From Desulfosporosinus cupriresistens (lineage in GTDB: Bacteria > Bacillota > Desulfitobacteriia > Desulfitobacteriales > Desulfitobacteriaceae): 64,000 nt of DNA. The notes beneath the pieces are model-generated. The model searched no databases. It was not told where the DNA came from and worked only from the letters and a program-made list of their open reading frames with translations. Below, piece by piece: positions 26,154 to 34,704 of this stretch (position 1 is its first letter; each line of letters opens with the position of its first letter). The translations under genes and the position numbers were made by a program. The stretch is taken from positions 22,354 through 86,353 of the forward strand of contig NZ_MASS01000016.1 of NCBI RefSeq assembly GCF_001707885.1. The letters run 5' to 3'.

Positions 26154-27263
26154 ATAGAATCCTTTCAACCCTTCAATGAGCTGTTCCATGACGAAGATAT
26201 CTTTAATCGCTACCCGAATAAAATCACCGGGCAGACCTGCAAAGCTGGAACAGTCGCGTACCAGTATCCCATGACGTCCCAGATGTTCAATCAATTCTTT
26301 AGAGGTATGATTCAAGACTTCGATTAAAGCAAAATTAACAGAGGTTGGCCAAAGTCGCAGATGGGGAAAATTGCATAGAGCGAATTCACGATAAAAATAG
26401 GATCTGCTCTCTGTCAATTTTTCCCGAACCTCATCCGCATACTTCAGATCCCGAAGTGCAGTGATTCCGGCATGTTGAGCGAGAACGTTCACAGACCAAG
26501 GATCACGGTATTGCTCGAATAGGTGAAGCAAAGACTCATGAGCAAAGACAGTGCCCAAACGCAACCCCGGTAAACTGTAAAACTTAGTTAAAGAGTATAA
26601 GATAATAAGGTGATCGTTGGCCTCAAGATAGGCACGAGTAGAGTTGCGTAACTCGTCCGGAAGAAAATCAAGGAACGACTCATCGAAGAGAATCCGACAG
26701 CCTAATTCTTTGGTTAGATATAAGATTCGTTCAAAGGTGTCTTTTTCCAGGACTCTCCCTGTCGGATTATGCGGGGAACAAAGAAAGAGTAAGTCACACC
26801 CTTCAAGGTATTCTCGCCATTTTCGGTCTACCCCACCTTCATCACGTGTGTTTTCGTTTTCACTTTCACCAGCAACACGCTTAAACTTCGCCCAGCCTTC
26901 TGGGCCCAGCGGGATATAGCTCACTTCAGACCCGACAGAACGCGCTGCCCGTTCGTATTCACTGAATGTTGGAATTGGAATCACAACTTTTTTAGGTTTT
27001 AACGCTTGAACGATTGTAAAGATTAATTCACCAGCACCGTTGCCGACCATGATTCTTTCGGCCGGTAGGTTCATATGACTAGCCAGAGTCTTTCTTAAGG
27101 CTTGACTCTCGGGGTCTGGGTAATGGACAATCTCTGGCATTCCCTGTTGCAAGGATGCCCAAACCCCAGGCGGCGGCCCATAAGGATTAATATTTGCCGA
27201 AAGGTCAATAAACGAATCCAAGCCATACAATTCTTGAGCTCTGCGCAGATTTCCACCGTGCAT
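26148..27263 (-). CDS. cobD: L-threonine-O-3-phosphate decarboxylase
   Basis: A PLP enzyme of the aminotransferase I fold that makes (R)-1-aminopropanol-2-phosphate, the linker between corrin ring and nucleotide loop. The start is ATG 27263 (MHGGNLRRAQELYG), shortly after GGGGTG; an ATG five codons upstream contains that site. Visible motifs are FIDLSANINPYGPP, MVGNGAGELIF, LCSPHNPTGR, the PLP-binding Lys in YSLTKFYSLPGLRLG, and FIRVAIKD near the end. It pairs with the L-threonine kinase just upstream, which supplies its substrate. It is the last gene of the operon; an RHS fragment touches its 3' end. Confidence 0.9.
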   Translation of the reverse strand: MHGGNLRRAQELYGLDSFIDLSANINPYGPPPGVWASLQQGMPEIVHYPDPESQALRKTLASHMNLPAERIMVGNGAGELIFTIVQALKPKKVVIPIPTFSEYERAARSVGSEVSYIPLGPEGWAKFKRVAGESENENTRDEGGVDRKWREYLEGCDLLFLCSPHNPTGRVLEKDTFERILYLTKELGCRILFDESFLDFLPDELRNSTRAYLEANDHLIILYSLTKFYSLPGLRLGTVFAHESLLHLFEQYRDPWSVNVLAQHAGITALRDLKYADEVREKLTESRSYFYREFALCNFPHLRLWPTSVNFALIEVLNHTSKELIEHLGRHGILVRDCSSFAGLPGDFIRVAIKDIFVMEQLIEGLKGFYF

Positions 27264-27267
27264 AGTT

Positions 27268-28185
27268 TCACCCCGCATTTTCAGATAATTTCAGTTTTGT
27301 GGCTAAGATTCCACCGGAATGACTGTTAAAGAGATCGAGATACACAGGGTTAAACAGTTGATGTGCTTCAAGTCGTAGGTTCTTACGTAGCTCCCGATTG
27401 GCAAAGCTGTTCTGAGGAAATACGCCAGCGAGCAGGGTGCCACTGTGAGCAGTAACAACCCCCAGCCCTCCTTTCTGACGAACCCAGGCCAAGAAGGGCT
27501 CAAACAACGATTTGGGATTTATCTCAAGATTGCACCGGGCACTGATTGTCCCGGCTGCAGCTAATTTTCCCAAATCAGCTTGCTCTATTCCTTCACGGGC
27601 CAAACCATACGCCCTCTGAATTTCACCTTCATATCTCCGATAGTGCTCCGCTAAACCTGGGCGGGCATTAAACACCCTGGTATCAATTGTTCCCCCCCAG
27701 TCTAAGGCGAGAAATAAAGCAGGGACTGAAGCTCCCAACACGTTATGGCTATGGCCCTGAACATGTTCAATTTCCGTGATTCCTGGAAACATGACACTGT
27801 CACTTGGTTCAATCCGTAAAGCAAAATGCGCTAAGCGCTCTGGAGCAGGATCTTTTCCAAGAGCAATTAGAGCGGCTGCTGCTACGGCAGAAATGTCAGC
27901 GGTTGAGCTCGCCATTCCTTTCCCTTCCGGAAGCTGCTGGATAAATTTCACCGTACCACCTAATGCTGGTAGACCTAAGTTGTCTTTAAGCAATTGCAAG
28001 ACTTGGAGCGCTTTTGTTTTACTCGGAGGAAGATCCCAGCCTGTGGCGTGCATATTCAATGCCACCCTGGCCTCCGAAAATCGGTCAATGGGACAATCCA
28101 CCAGAAATGGAACTCCTTTGCGAGCTCCTTGTACCCATTCTCCACATGTCCCCGGACACCGGGCCAACCCAACAGTGAAATCCAT
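27268..28185 (-). CDS. pduX: L-threonine kinase (PduX-type GHMP kinase)
   Basis: A 305-residue GHMP-superfamily kinase that phosphorylates L-threonine for CobD. The N-terminus LARCPGTCGEWVQGARKG is typical of PduX-like proteins, the ATP-binding motif is PEGKGMASSTADISAVAAAA, and the C-terminal GHMP motif appears as GVVTAHSGTLLAGVF. Its ATG shares one base with the TAA of the cobA gene, and it is followed at once by cobD, so the two enzymes of the aminopropanol arm are made together. Confidence 0.87.
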   Translation of the reverse strand: MDFTVGLARCPGTCGEWVQGARKGVPFLVDCPIDRFSEARVALNMHATGWDLPPSKTKALQVLQLLKDNLGLPALGGTVKFIQQLPEGKGMASSTADISAVAAAALIALGKDPAPERLAHFALRIEPSDSVMFPGITEIEHVQGHSHNVLGASVPALFLALDWGGTIDTRVFNARPGLAEHYRRYEGEIQRAYGLAREGIEQADLGKLAAAGTISARCNLEINPKSLFEPFLAWVRQKGGLGVVTAHSGTLLAGVFPQNSFANRELRKNLRLEAHQLFNPVYLDLFNSHSGGILATKLKLSENAG

Positions 28186-28742
28186 TAATATTCAATCCCC
28201 CTACGACTGTTAACCCCTTTAGCAAAAGGATGTTTTAGTAAGTTTAAGTCCCACCAATTGTCCACTAAAGGCTCTAAGTCAGCGGACATCCCTCGTCCCG
28301 TTAGAATCCAGTGCAGGGAGGAATGTGTTGACAGCAGTTCTTTCAATAGATCCAAGCTCAGAAAACCATGGTTTAGGGCATGGCTCACCTCATCTAAAAT
28401 AATCACTTGATAGGTGTTTGCCTTAACTTCGTCTACCACGAAATCAAAGGCCTGTTGAACCAACTCTAAAGCGATCTCCGGATTGCGATTTTGGCGAAAA
28501 CATTCCCCACACCCCGTACAGTGTTTCATACCGGTACGGATCATCCCCGACCAACGACATCCTACTCCAAATTGAACGAGAGGAATTCCTAAACGATTAA
28601 GACCCAATAGTTCACCACTGTAAGTACTCCCTTTGAGGAATTGGACCATTAGAACTTGTTTTCCTCTAGAATAAGCTAGCACGGCTTCGCCAATGGCTGA
28701 CGTTGTCTTACCTTTACCCTGTCCGGTATAAACGGTAATCAT
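28185..28742 (-). CDS. cobA: Cob(I)yrinic acid a,c-diamide adenosyltransferase
   Basis: A 185-residue CobA/BtuR/CobO-type enzyme that adds the adenosyl ligand to the reduced corrinoid. The P-loop GQGKGKTTSAIGEA sits at residues 7-20, VLMVQFLKGS follows, and the D-E motif is VIILDEVSHAL. Odd feature: residues 62-81 hold four cysteines (C62 and CTGCGEC at 75-81), which looks like a metal or Fe-S site in place of the usual loop. It overlaps cbiA by four bases and pduX by one. Confidence 0.88.
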   Translation of the reverse strand: MITVYTGQGKGKTTSAIGEAVLAYSRGKQVLMVQFLKGSTYSGELLGLNRLGIPLVQFGVGCRWSGMIRTGMKHCTGCGECFRQNRNPEIALELVQQAFDFVVDEVKANTYQVIILDEVSHALNHGFLSLDLLKELLSTHSSLHWILTGRGMSADLEPLVDNWWDLNLLKHPFAKGVNSRRGIEY

Positions 28743-30163
28743 GACTTAATTCCCTGAGAACGAGACTTAAACCAGTGTTCAAGCAATTCCCGGTGTCCAG
28801 AAAAATGAAGGTGAAGGTAGGAGGCGACGATATTATCCCGGGCATATCCCTCCATTCGATCGGAGTGATCCCCTTTGAATAATTCATAAGCTGCAGGATA
28901 TTCTTGCTCATAGGTCACACGTGAATAATGAAATTCATGTCCTTGAACCGTTGTCCCGCGAGGACCTAAAAAATTATCCTCACGAAATACCCCGCGTCGA
29001 TACCCAATGCCTTGTAAGCGTTTAGTCATTTCTGCCTTCATGGGAATAAGACCCGCCAATTTAAGGTCTCTTCCTTCAAAATCCGTTATGGATTGTCCCA
29101 GATACATGTACCCACCACATTCGGCATAGATCGGTTTGCCACTCGCCGCATAGGAGCGCAGAGAATCGAGGAAGCTAAGATTTTCACTCAAGCGCTGTAC
29201 ATGAAGTTCTGGAAACCCTCCGCCTAGGAAAATACCATCCAGATCTTGGGGAAGGGCCTGGTCATGTAAAGGGCTAAACGGTACAATTATAAATTTCAAG
29301 CGTTCTGCGAGGTCTAAGGCATCTTGGTAGTAAAAAAGAAATGCCTCATCCAACGCTAAACCTAAACGAAACGTTTCATGATTCAGCGGCTTAGCAGAAA
29401 TAGAAGCAGGATTCATCTCAGAACTCAGAACAGAACGCGTGCTAGTTTTCACTTCTAAAAAAGTAGATTCTTGAAGATCCGGTGCGTTAAGCATAATGCT
29501 TTCAACTTGTTCCAGATCGATGTGGTCAGTTATTAGTTGGGAAAGGGTATCGATAAAGCCTCCCAGTGGTCCGCCCTCCCCCACGGGGACCAATCCTAGG
29601 TGCCGTTCTGGAAGTTGTAAGGCCACTTCCTTAGGGAAAACTCCGAGAATCGGAATCTTAAGATCACTAAGGGCTTCTCTAAGTATCTTTTCTTGGGCCG
29701 AAGATTTTACTCTGTTCAGTATAACCCCTTGAAGGTTTAATTCTGGATCAAAGGTATTAAAGCCGTGTACTAAGGCAGCCACGCTGCGGGACATCGAGGA
29801 GGCATCGATAATGAGTATAACAGGAGCTCGCAGGAGTTTTGCTACATCAGCGCTACTTCCGAAACCAGCCGTTCCGCTCATTCCATCAAATAGACCCATT
29901 ACACCTTCAATCACTGCCCAACGCTCCTTTGAACTTTGAGCAAAGACGGAAGGTAGATGTTCACCCAGCAGCCACCGGTCAAGATTGCGGGAAGCTGCTC
30001 CCGTAGCTGCCGCATGATAACTAGGATCGATGTAATCTGGCCCAACCTTGTACCCCTGGATTGGCCGTTCGCGCTTTTTCAAAGCCGCCATCAAACCAGT
30101 AGCTAGAGTTGTTTTACCCACTCCGCTATGCGTTCCCGCTACAACAATCCGAGGAATCCTCAT
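28739..30163 (-). CDS. cbiA: Cobyrinic acid a,c-diamide synthase
   Basis: A 474-residue glutamine- and ATP-dependent amidase that amidates the a and c side chains of cobyrinic acid. The N-terminal dethiobiotin-synthetase-like ATPase has VVAGTHSGVGKTTLATGL and YKVGPDYIDPSYH; the C-terminal class I glutaminase-like part has GIFLGGGFPELH, the nucleophile Cys in YAECGGYMYLG, and HEFHYSR with its His. Length and domain order are standard. It is the first gene of a tight cbiA-cobA-pduX-cobD group, separated from cbiB by a heptamer repeat tract. Confidence 0.92.
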   Translation of the reverse strand: MRIPRIVVAGTHSGVGKTTLATGLMAALKKRERPIQGYKVGPDYIDPSYHAAATGAASRNLDRWLLGEHLPSVFAQSSKERWAVIEGVMGLFDGMSGTAGFGSSADVAKLLRAPVILIIDASSMSRSVAALVHGFNTFDPELNLQGVILNRVKSSAQEKILREALSDLKIPILGVFPKEVALQLPERHLGLVPVGEGGPLGGFIDTLSQLITDHIDLEQVESIMLNAPDLQESTFLEVKTSTRSVLSSEMNPASISAKPLNHETFRLGLALDEAFLFYYQDALDLAERLKFIIVPFSPLHDQALPQDLDGIFLGGGFPELHVQRLSENLSFLDSLRSYAASGKPIYAECGGYMYLGQSITDFEGRDLKLAGLIPMKAEMTKRLQGIGYRRGVFREDNFLGPRGTTVQGHEFHYSRVTYEQEYPAAYELFKGDHSDRMEGYARDNIVASYLHLHFSGHRELLEHWFKSRSQGIKS

Positions 30164-30176
30164 ACTATCTCCCCCT

Positions 30177-30317
30177 ATTCGTGGTTCGTGGTTCGTAGTT
30201 CGTAGTTCGTAGTTCGTGGTTAGTGGTTAGAAGTTAGTAGTTAGAAGTTAGTAGTTATTAGTTTGTAGTTATTAGTTTGTAGTTTGTAGTTCGCAGTTCG
30301 CAGTTCGAACCACGAAT
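30177..30317. repeat. Degenerate heptamer tract (GTRGTTC/GTTAGTA units) with inverted ends
   Basis: About 20 imperfect 7-base units, at first GTGGTTC and GTAGTTC, then variants with TTAG and TTTG, and finally GCAGTTC. The ends are inverted: ATTCGTGGTTCG (30177-30188) and CGAACCACGAAT (30306-30317). The tract fills the whole gap between cbiB and cbiA and reaches the cbiB stop codon. In RNA the ends could pair and lift the tract into a long loop. Confidence 0.75.
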
Positions 30318-31273
30318 CATGCCACGTAGGTTAACAAAAGAGCTGGCAAAAGGGATATCCAAGTTGCCGTTCGCACCAGAAATCGACAGCGCACAATATC
30401 AGCGGCGTCCACGGGATGAAGGGCATCTCCCATCTCTGCCCGATGATGGGGTTTGCCATGATAGATATTGATACCACCAAGACGAATACCAAGTAACCCA
30501 GCGACGACGCTTTCCGGATTCCCACCGTTTGGACTCGGATGACCTGAGGCATCCCGTTTCCACATCCGATAAGCGTGACGTACCGACATCCTGGTTAACC
30601 AGCCGGCAAAGAGTAAGATGGGAACTGATAACCGTGCTGGGACATAATTAGCCCAATCATCCGTTCGGGCTGAGAACCAGCCAAAATCTTCATACTGTTC
30701 ATTACGATAACCAACCATCGAATCCAAAGTGCTAACAGCTTTAAAAGCCATTGCTAAAGGGGCTCCGCCAAGGGCTGCATAAAAAAGTGGAGATAAGATC
30801 CCATCAACGAAGTTTTCAGCGAGGGTTTCGACGGTTCCTCGTACAATCTCTCCAACGGATAGATTACTTGTGTCGCGGCTAACCAACCAGGAAAGACGTA
30901 ATCGGGCCTCGCTCAAATCACCGAGTTTTAATGGTTGCATAACACTTTGTCCTGCATCTAATAAGGATTTTCCTGCCAAAGTTGAAAAAATAAAATACGC
31001 GCTCACGCCTAAACCGAATAAGGGATGAAGTGCATTCGCACCCCAAACAGCGGCCCAGGTAATCAGATAAGTTCCACCGACTACAAGGCAGGTTAGAAGA
31101 ACTCCATGCCGTCGGCGTGCCTGGGGGGATCCCAGATTGAGTCGGCGCTCTAAAAAGGAAATGACTTGGCCAATTCCTACGACCGGGTGGGGCCAACTAC
31201 GGGGGTCTCCAATGATTTGGTCGAGTAGAAACCCGATCAGGACGGCGATGGTGAGAAAACTAATTGATGGCAT
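30317..31273 (-). CDS. cbiB: Adenosylcobinamide-phosphate synthase
   Basis: A 318-residue integral membrane enzyme that attaches aminopropanol phosphate to adenosylcobyric acid. It starts with a hydrophobic segment (ISFLTIAVLIGFLLDQIIGDP), has the conserved GDPRSWPHPVVGIGQVI, the central VRGTVETLAENFVDGILSPL and the DDWANYVPARLS motif, and ends in another hydrophobic stretch. About five membrane segments are visible. It lies three bases after cbiP. Its stop codon lies at the edge of the heptamer tract. Confidence 0.92.
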   Translation of the reverse strand: MPSISFLTIAVLIGFLLDQIIGDPRSWPHPVVGIGQVISFLERRLNLGSPQARRRHGVLLTCLVVGGTYLITWAAVWGANALHPLFGLGVSAYFIFSTLAGKSLLDAGQSVMQPLKLGDLSEARLRLSWLVSRDTSNLSVGEIVRGTVETLAENFVDGILSPLFYAALGGAPLAMAFKAVSTLDSMVGYRNEQYEDFGWFSARTDDWANYVPARLSVPILLFAGWLTRMSVRHAYRMWKRDASGHPSPNGGNPESVVAGLLGIRLGGINIYHGKPHHRAEMGDALHPVDAADIVRCRFLVRTATWISLLPALLLTYVA

Positions 31274-31276
31274 TGC

Positions 31277-32842
31277 TTACACCGTCTCAGCCAGATGAAT
31301 TGCTTGGGTATCTAAACCCATAATAGCACGAACACGTTCAAGATCCACACTTTGCCGTACTAAATCTGCCAGCTCATTAAAGGCTGCTTCGCGAAGTGAG
31401 GCCTGAGAAATTGACGCTTCAACCGGTCTACAACGACCTCGGCGCTGCCAAAGCCATTTCAAAAGTTCCGTCCGTAAACTGTCATTGTCAAAAATTCCAT
31501 GTAAGTAGGTTCCAAAGGAATTCCTGGTTTGCAAGCCATCCGGATAAGATACTCCATTGGAAGTCAAATTAAACAGTGGCGTATGTCCCTCATCCATTGT
31601 GGATCGCCCCATATGAATCTCATAGCCAACAACCGTTTCCCCGGTACAAGCTTTAAAGAAGTCTCGATTCGCCAGAATTGTTCCTGTACTTTGGACGGTA
31701 TGTTTCTGGGGATAGAATTCCGTTACCATTGGAAGAATACCAAGTCCTGCTACCTCTTCAAGTTCAGATTCTGTATGCAGCGGATCCAGCACAGAACGTC
31801 CCATCATTTGGTAACCACCGCAAATACCGATAAGAGGAATTTCCTCTTCACTGAGCTTAGAAATCTGCTCCCCAAAACCGCTCTCATGTAGAAAACGCAA
31901 ATCAGCAAGGGTATTTTTACTTCCCGGAAGAATAATAAGATCGGGTTTGCCAAGATTACCGATTTCGGTGACATAGCGGACCGAGACATCCGATTCGTCT
32001 TGAAGCGCATCAAAGTCCGTAAAGTTAGAAATGTAAGGCAGCCGAACCACTGCAACGTCTAATTGATCAGGGAGCGAAACAGAGGGTCTCTCGGTAGACT
32101 CATTCAAGGCAACCGAATCTTCATCCGGGATGCGGATTTTAAAATAAGGGACAACCCCTACCACTGGGATTCCTGTTCGCTCTTCAATGAAATCTAAGGC
32201 AGGTTGAAGTAGGGCCAGTTCGCCGCGAAACTTATTAAAGATAATCCCTTTAACCAAGTCTCTCTCCTCGGGTTCCAGCAATTCCAAGGTCCCCACAACA
32301 GAAGCCAAGGCACCGCCACGGTCAATATCAGCAACAAGCAAGACTGGTGACTTCGCCTCCAGAGCTACTCGCATATTAACAATATCATTTGATTTAAGAT
32401 TGACTTCCGCCGGACTCCCTGCTCCTTCAATAACTAAGATCTCGTATTCGTCAAGCAGTGAGTGGAGGGCCTCTTGAACAGATGGCCAGGTCATCCTTTG
32501 ATATTCTCCGTGGTAACGCAGGGCTGTCACGTTCCCTTGGGACTGCCCCATGATGATTACTTGAGAACCGCTAGGCCCACTTGGTTTAAGCAAAATCGGG
32601 TTCATGCGAACATCCGGGTCAACTCCTGCAGCTTGGGCCTGTACCACCTGTGCTCTCCCCATCTCTCCGCCAGTTGCTGTGACAAAGGAGTTAAGAGCCA
32701 TATTCTGCGCTTTAAAAGGACTAACCAGATAACCTTCCTGATAAAAAATCCGACAAAAGGCAGCTGCCAGGACACTTTTCCCAACACTTGAAGAGGTCCC
32801 TTGGATCATGAGTCTTGCTGACAAGTTTTTTTCAGAAGACAA
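31277..32842 (-). CDS. cbiP: Cobyric acid synthase
   Basis: Amidates the b, d, e and g side chains of adenosylcobyrinic acid diamide with glutamine and ATP. Start taken as TTG 32842 (MSSEKNLSARLMIQG), nine bases after AGGAGG; the GTG three codons earlier abuts that site. The ATPase part has MIQGTSSSVGKSVLAAAFCR, PFKAQNMALNS and LLVADIDRGGA; the glutaminase part has the nucleophile Cys in PLIGICGGYQMMG and YEIHMGRS with the His near the end. Length (about 520) is typical. It is co-transcribed with cbiB. Confidence 0.93.
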   Translation of the reverse strand: MSSEKNLSARLMIQGTSSSVGKSVLAAAFCRIFYQEGYLVSPFKAQNMALNSFVTATGGEMGRAQVVQAQAAGVDPDVRMNPILLKPSGPSGSQVIIMGQSQGNVTALRYHGEYQRMTWPSVQEALHSLLDEYEILVIEGAGSPAEVNLKSNDIVNMRVALEAKSPVLLVADIDRGGALASVVGTLELLEPEERDLVKGIIFNKFRGELALLQPALDFIEERTGIPVVGVVPYFKIRIPDEDSVALNESTERPSVSLPDQLDVAVVRLPYISNFTDFDALQDESDVSVRYVTEIGNLGKPDLIILPGSKNTLADLRFLHESGFGEQISKLSEEEIPLIGICGGYQMMGRSVLDPLHTESELEEVAGLGILPMVTEFYPQKHTVQSTGTILANRDFFKACTGETVVGYEIHMGRSTMDEGHTPLFNLTSNGVSYPDGLQTRNSFGTYLHGIFDNDSLRTELLKWLWQRRGRCRPVEASISQASLREAAFNELADLVRQSVDLERVRAIMGLDTQAIHLAETV

Positions 32843-32858
32843 GAATGTCACCCTCCTT

Positions 32859-32950
32859 TCGTGGTTCGATTTTCGATATTCGTGGTTCGATTCGATATTC
32901 GCATAATCGTGGTTTGACTTTCAGTATTCGGCTTTCGAACTACGAACTAC
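32859..32950. repeat. Second TTCGTGGTTCG-type repeat tract
   Basis: Imperfect units of CGTGGTTCG, TTCGATATTCG and related strings between cbiP and cbiC, ending in CGAACTACGAACTACG, which is complementary in sense to the start. The tract covers the last codons and stop of cbiC (the RSS C-terminus is encoded by repeat units). Same type as 30177-30317. Confidence 0.65.
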
Positions 32951-33581
32951 GCATTTGCGAAATGGCGGTATAAATTAAAGCATTGACCACTGTCGCTGCG
33001 AGTGGACTTCCTCCTCGGGTGCCTAATACTGTGATTGACGGGAGGTTGACTCGTTCCCAAAGTAAATCTTTGGACTCTTTCGCTCCCACAAAACCAACGG
33101 GTATTCCCACAATTAAGGCCGGACAAGTTTCCTGATTTTCGGCTAAACGCAAAACTTCAAGCAGTGCTGTTGGCGCGTTACCGATTGCTACGATCGCGCC
33201 GCGCAGACGCTCGGGATGCATCCGAAAGGCTGTCATTGAGCGTGTAATTCCCCAGGCTTTAGCCTGTTCTGAAACGCCAGGGGCATTCAAATAACTTTCT
33301 ACAGTTCCACCCAAAGATTTTAGTTTTTCTTTGGAGATACCCGCTCGGACCATCTCGACATCTGTAATAACGTTCGCGCCTTCTTTCAGCGCCTTGAGTC
33401 CGCAAGCAATCGCTTGGGGATGAATGGCAATGGCTTGTTCCAAGGAAGGATCCCCACTCGTATGAATTAAACGTTCTACAACTGGGTATTCATCCTCAGA
33501 CCAGGGGCGAGTCAGTCCAGCTCGTATGATGCGCATACTTTCCGTCTCGATTTGACTCGGATCTAAGATAAAAGATGTCAT
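32940..33581 (-). CDS. cbiC: Precorrin-8X / cobalt-precorrin-8 methylmutase
   Basis: A 213-residue enzyme that moves the C11 methyl group to C12, giving (cobalt-)hydrogenobyrinic/cobyrinic acid. Family features are IETESMRIIRAGL near the N-terminus, VIHTSGDPS-type sequence (RLIHTSGDPSLEQAI) with the catalytic His, ANVITDVEMVRAGI, IAIGNAPTALLEVL and IVGIPVGFVGAKESKD. It overlaps cbiX by four bases. Its last three residues are encoded in the repeat tract, which suggests the tract extended into the gene end. Confidence 0.92.
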   Translation of the reverse strand: MTSFILDPSQIETESMRIIRAGLTRPWSEDEYPVVERLIHTSGDPSLEQAIAIHPQAIACGLKALKEGANVITDVEMVRAGISKEKLKSLGGTVESYLNAPGVSEQAKAWGITRSMTAFRMHPERLRGAIVAIGNAPTALLEVLRLAENQETCPALIVGIPVGFVGAKESKDLLWERVNLPSITVLGTRGGSPLAATVVNALIYTAISQMRSS

Positions 33582-33946
33582 GCACCCATAGCCTCCTTAA
33601 TACGTAGGCAAGCCAAATTTGCGATGCCGTCATCTGCTCCCAATTCTTCCGTAAATACAATTTCCACGTTCGGATTTTGTTCCCTTATTTCTCGTAATTC
33701 CTCATGAATATCTACCGATACATGGACTCCTCGAAAAAGAAAGAGCGGCATGATAACAATCTTTAATGCTCCTTCTTTAATCTTAGCCTGCACTGCTTCT
33801 GGCAGACTGGGTTGATCGTGCGCCATATAAGCAGGTGTTACTGTTTGCCCCATTAGAAGACTTACTTTTTGAGCGACTACTAAAAGTCCTTGGTTTGCTT
33901 CGGCACGACGACTACCGTGTCCTAATAAAATAATTTCTGATTTCAT
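33578..33946 (-). CDS. cbiX: Sirohydrochlorin cobaltochelatase, short form
   Basis: A 122-residue single-domain chelatase (CbiX-small type) that inserts cobalt into sirohydrochlorin, the entry to the anaerobic route. ILLGHGSRRAEAN carries the first metal-binding His (residue 10), and PLFLFRGVHVSVDI the second His. Single-domain proteins work as homodimers and are considered ancestral to the two-domain CbiX and HemH. No cbiK is seen, so this is probably the cobalt chelatase of the pathway. Four-base overlaps on both sides. Confidence 0.9.
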   Translation of the reverse strand: MKSEIILLGHGSRRAEANQGLLVVAQKVSLLMGQTVTPAYMAHDQPSLPEAVQAKIKEGALKIVIMPLFLFRGVHVSVDIHEELREIREQNPNVEIVFTEELGADDGIANLACLRIKEAMGA

Positions 33947-34704
33947 AAAATCGCCTCCAAATGTTTTATGAACTGGGGAAGTGAGCTTTCGTCAGTCTCC
34001 TCTGCCGGACGTTTCAGGATAATCAAGGGGATGTTTAAGCGGAGACAAGCCTGTACCTTTTCGAGGGTACCTCCTACTTTTCCACTTTCTTTAGCAACCA
34101 CGACTTCGATATTTAATTGTTTGAACATTGCTTCGTCCCATTCCTGGGAGAAAGGGCCTTGAGCGGCAATGATTTGCTTTGGCTTGAACCCCAAAGATTC
34201 GCAGCGTGCCAAGACCTCGGCTGTAGGCAGAACGCGAATGAAGAGCACTTTATCTTTTAAAGCAGACAGAGATACCCATTCTGCTAAAGCATTGCTTCCT
34301 GTAGTTAAGAGAATACGTTGACCTGCGAGTTGGGCAGCAATATGAGCAGCAGTTGGAATATCCTCGGCCCAATGAATCAGAGGATGAACCTCCAAATCAA
34401 GCGGAGAACGCTGCCAACGGAGGTAGGGCAGCGATAGTTTATCACAGACTGTTTTGGCCATTTCTTTAACCCGCACTGCGTAAGGATGGGTTGCATCGAC
34501 CAGGGCATCAAAGGCACTTCCCTGGAGAAGGTCTGTTAGAGTCTGAGCATCCATAGCCCCAGAGCGAGCTTGAAGCCCCTGTTCTAATGCTAAATCCGCG
34601 CCATACGCGGTCAGAGTCGACACTAAAATATCGTGGCCACGCTGTTTTAGGGCATTCGCTAATTCACGCCCATCCTCAGTTCCCGCTAAGACCAAAAGCC
34701 TCAC
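33943..34704 (-). CDS. cbiJ: Cobalt-precorrin-6A reductase
   Basis: A 253-residue enzyme that reduces the C18-C19 double bond of (cobalt-)precorrin-6A with a pyridine nucleotide. Start LVLAGTEDGRELANALKQRG is the family signature; further blocks are LVDATHPYAVRVKEMAK, LPYLRWQRSPL, ILLTTGSNAL and IIAAQGPFSQEWDEAMF, and VVAKESGKVGGTLEKV at the C-terminus. It overlaps cbiH and cbiX by four bases each. Confidence 0.92.
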   Translation of the reverse strand: MRLLVLAGTEDGRELANALKQRGHDILVSTLTAYGADLALEQGLQARSGAMDAQTLTDLLQGSAFDALVDATHPYAVRVKEMAKTVCDKLSLPYLRWQRSPLDLEVHPLIHWAEDIPTAAHIAAQLAGQRILLTTGSNALAEWVSLSALKDKVLFIRVLPTAEVLARCESLGFKPKQIIAAQGPFSQEWDEAMFKQLNIEVVVAKESGKVGGTLEKVQACLRLNIPLIILKRPAEETDESSLPQFIKHLEAIL

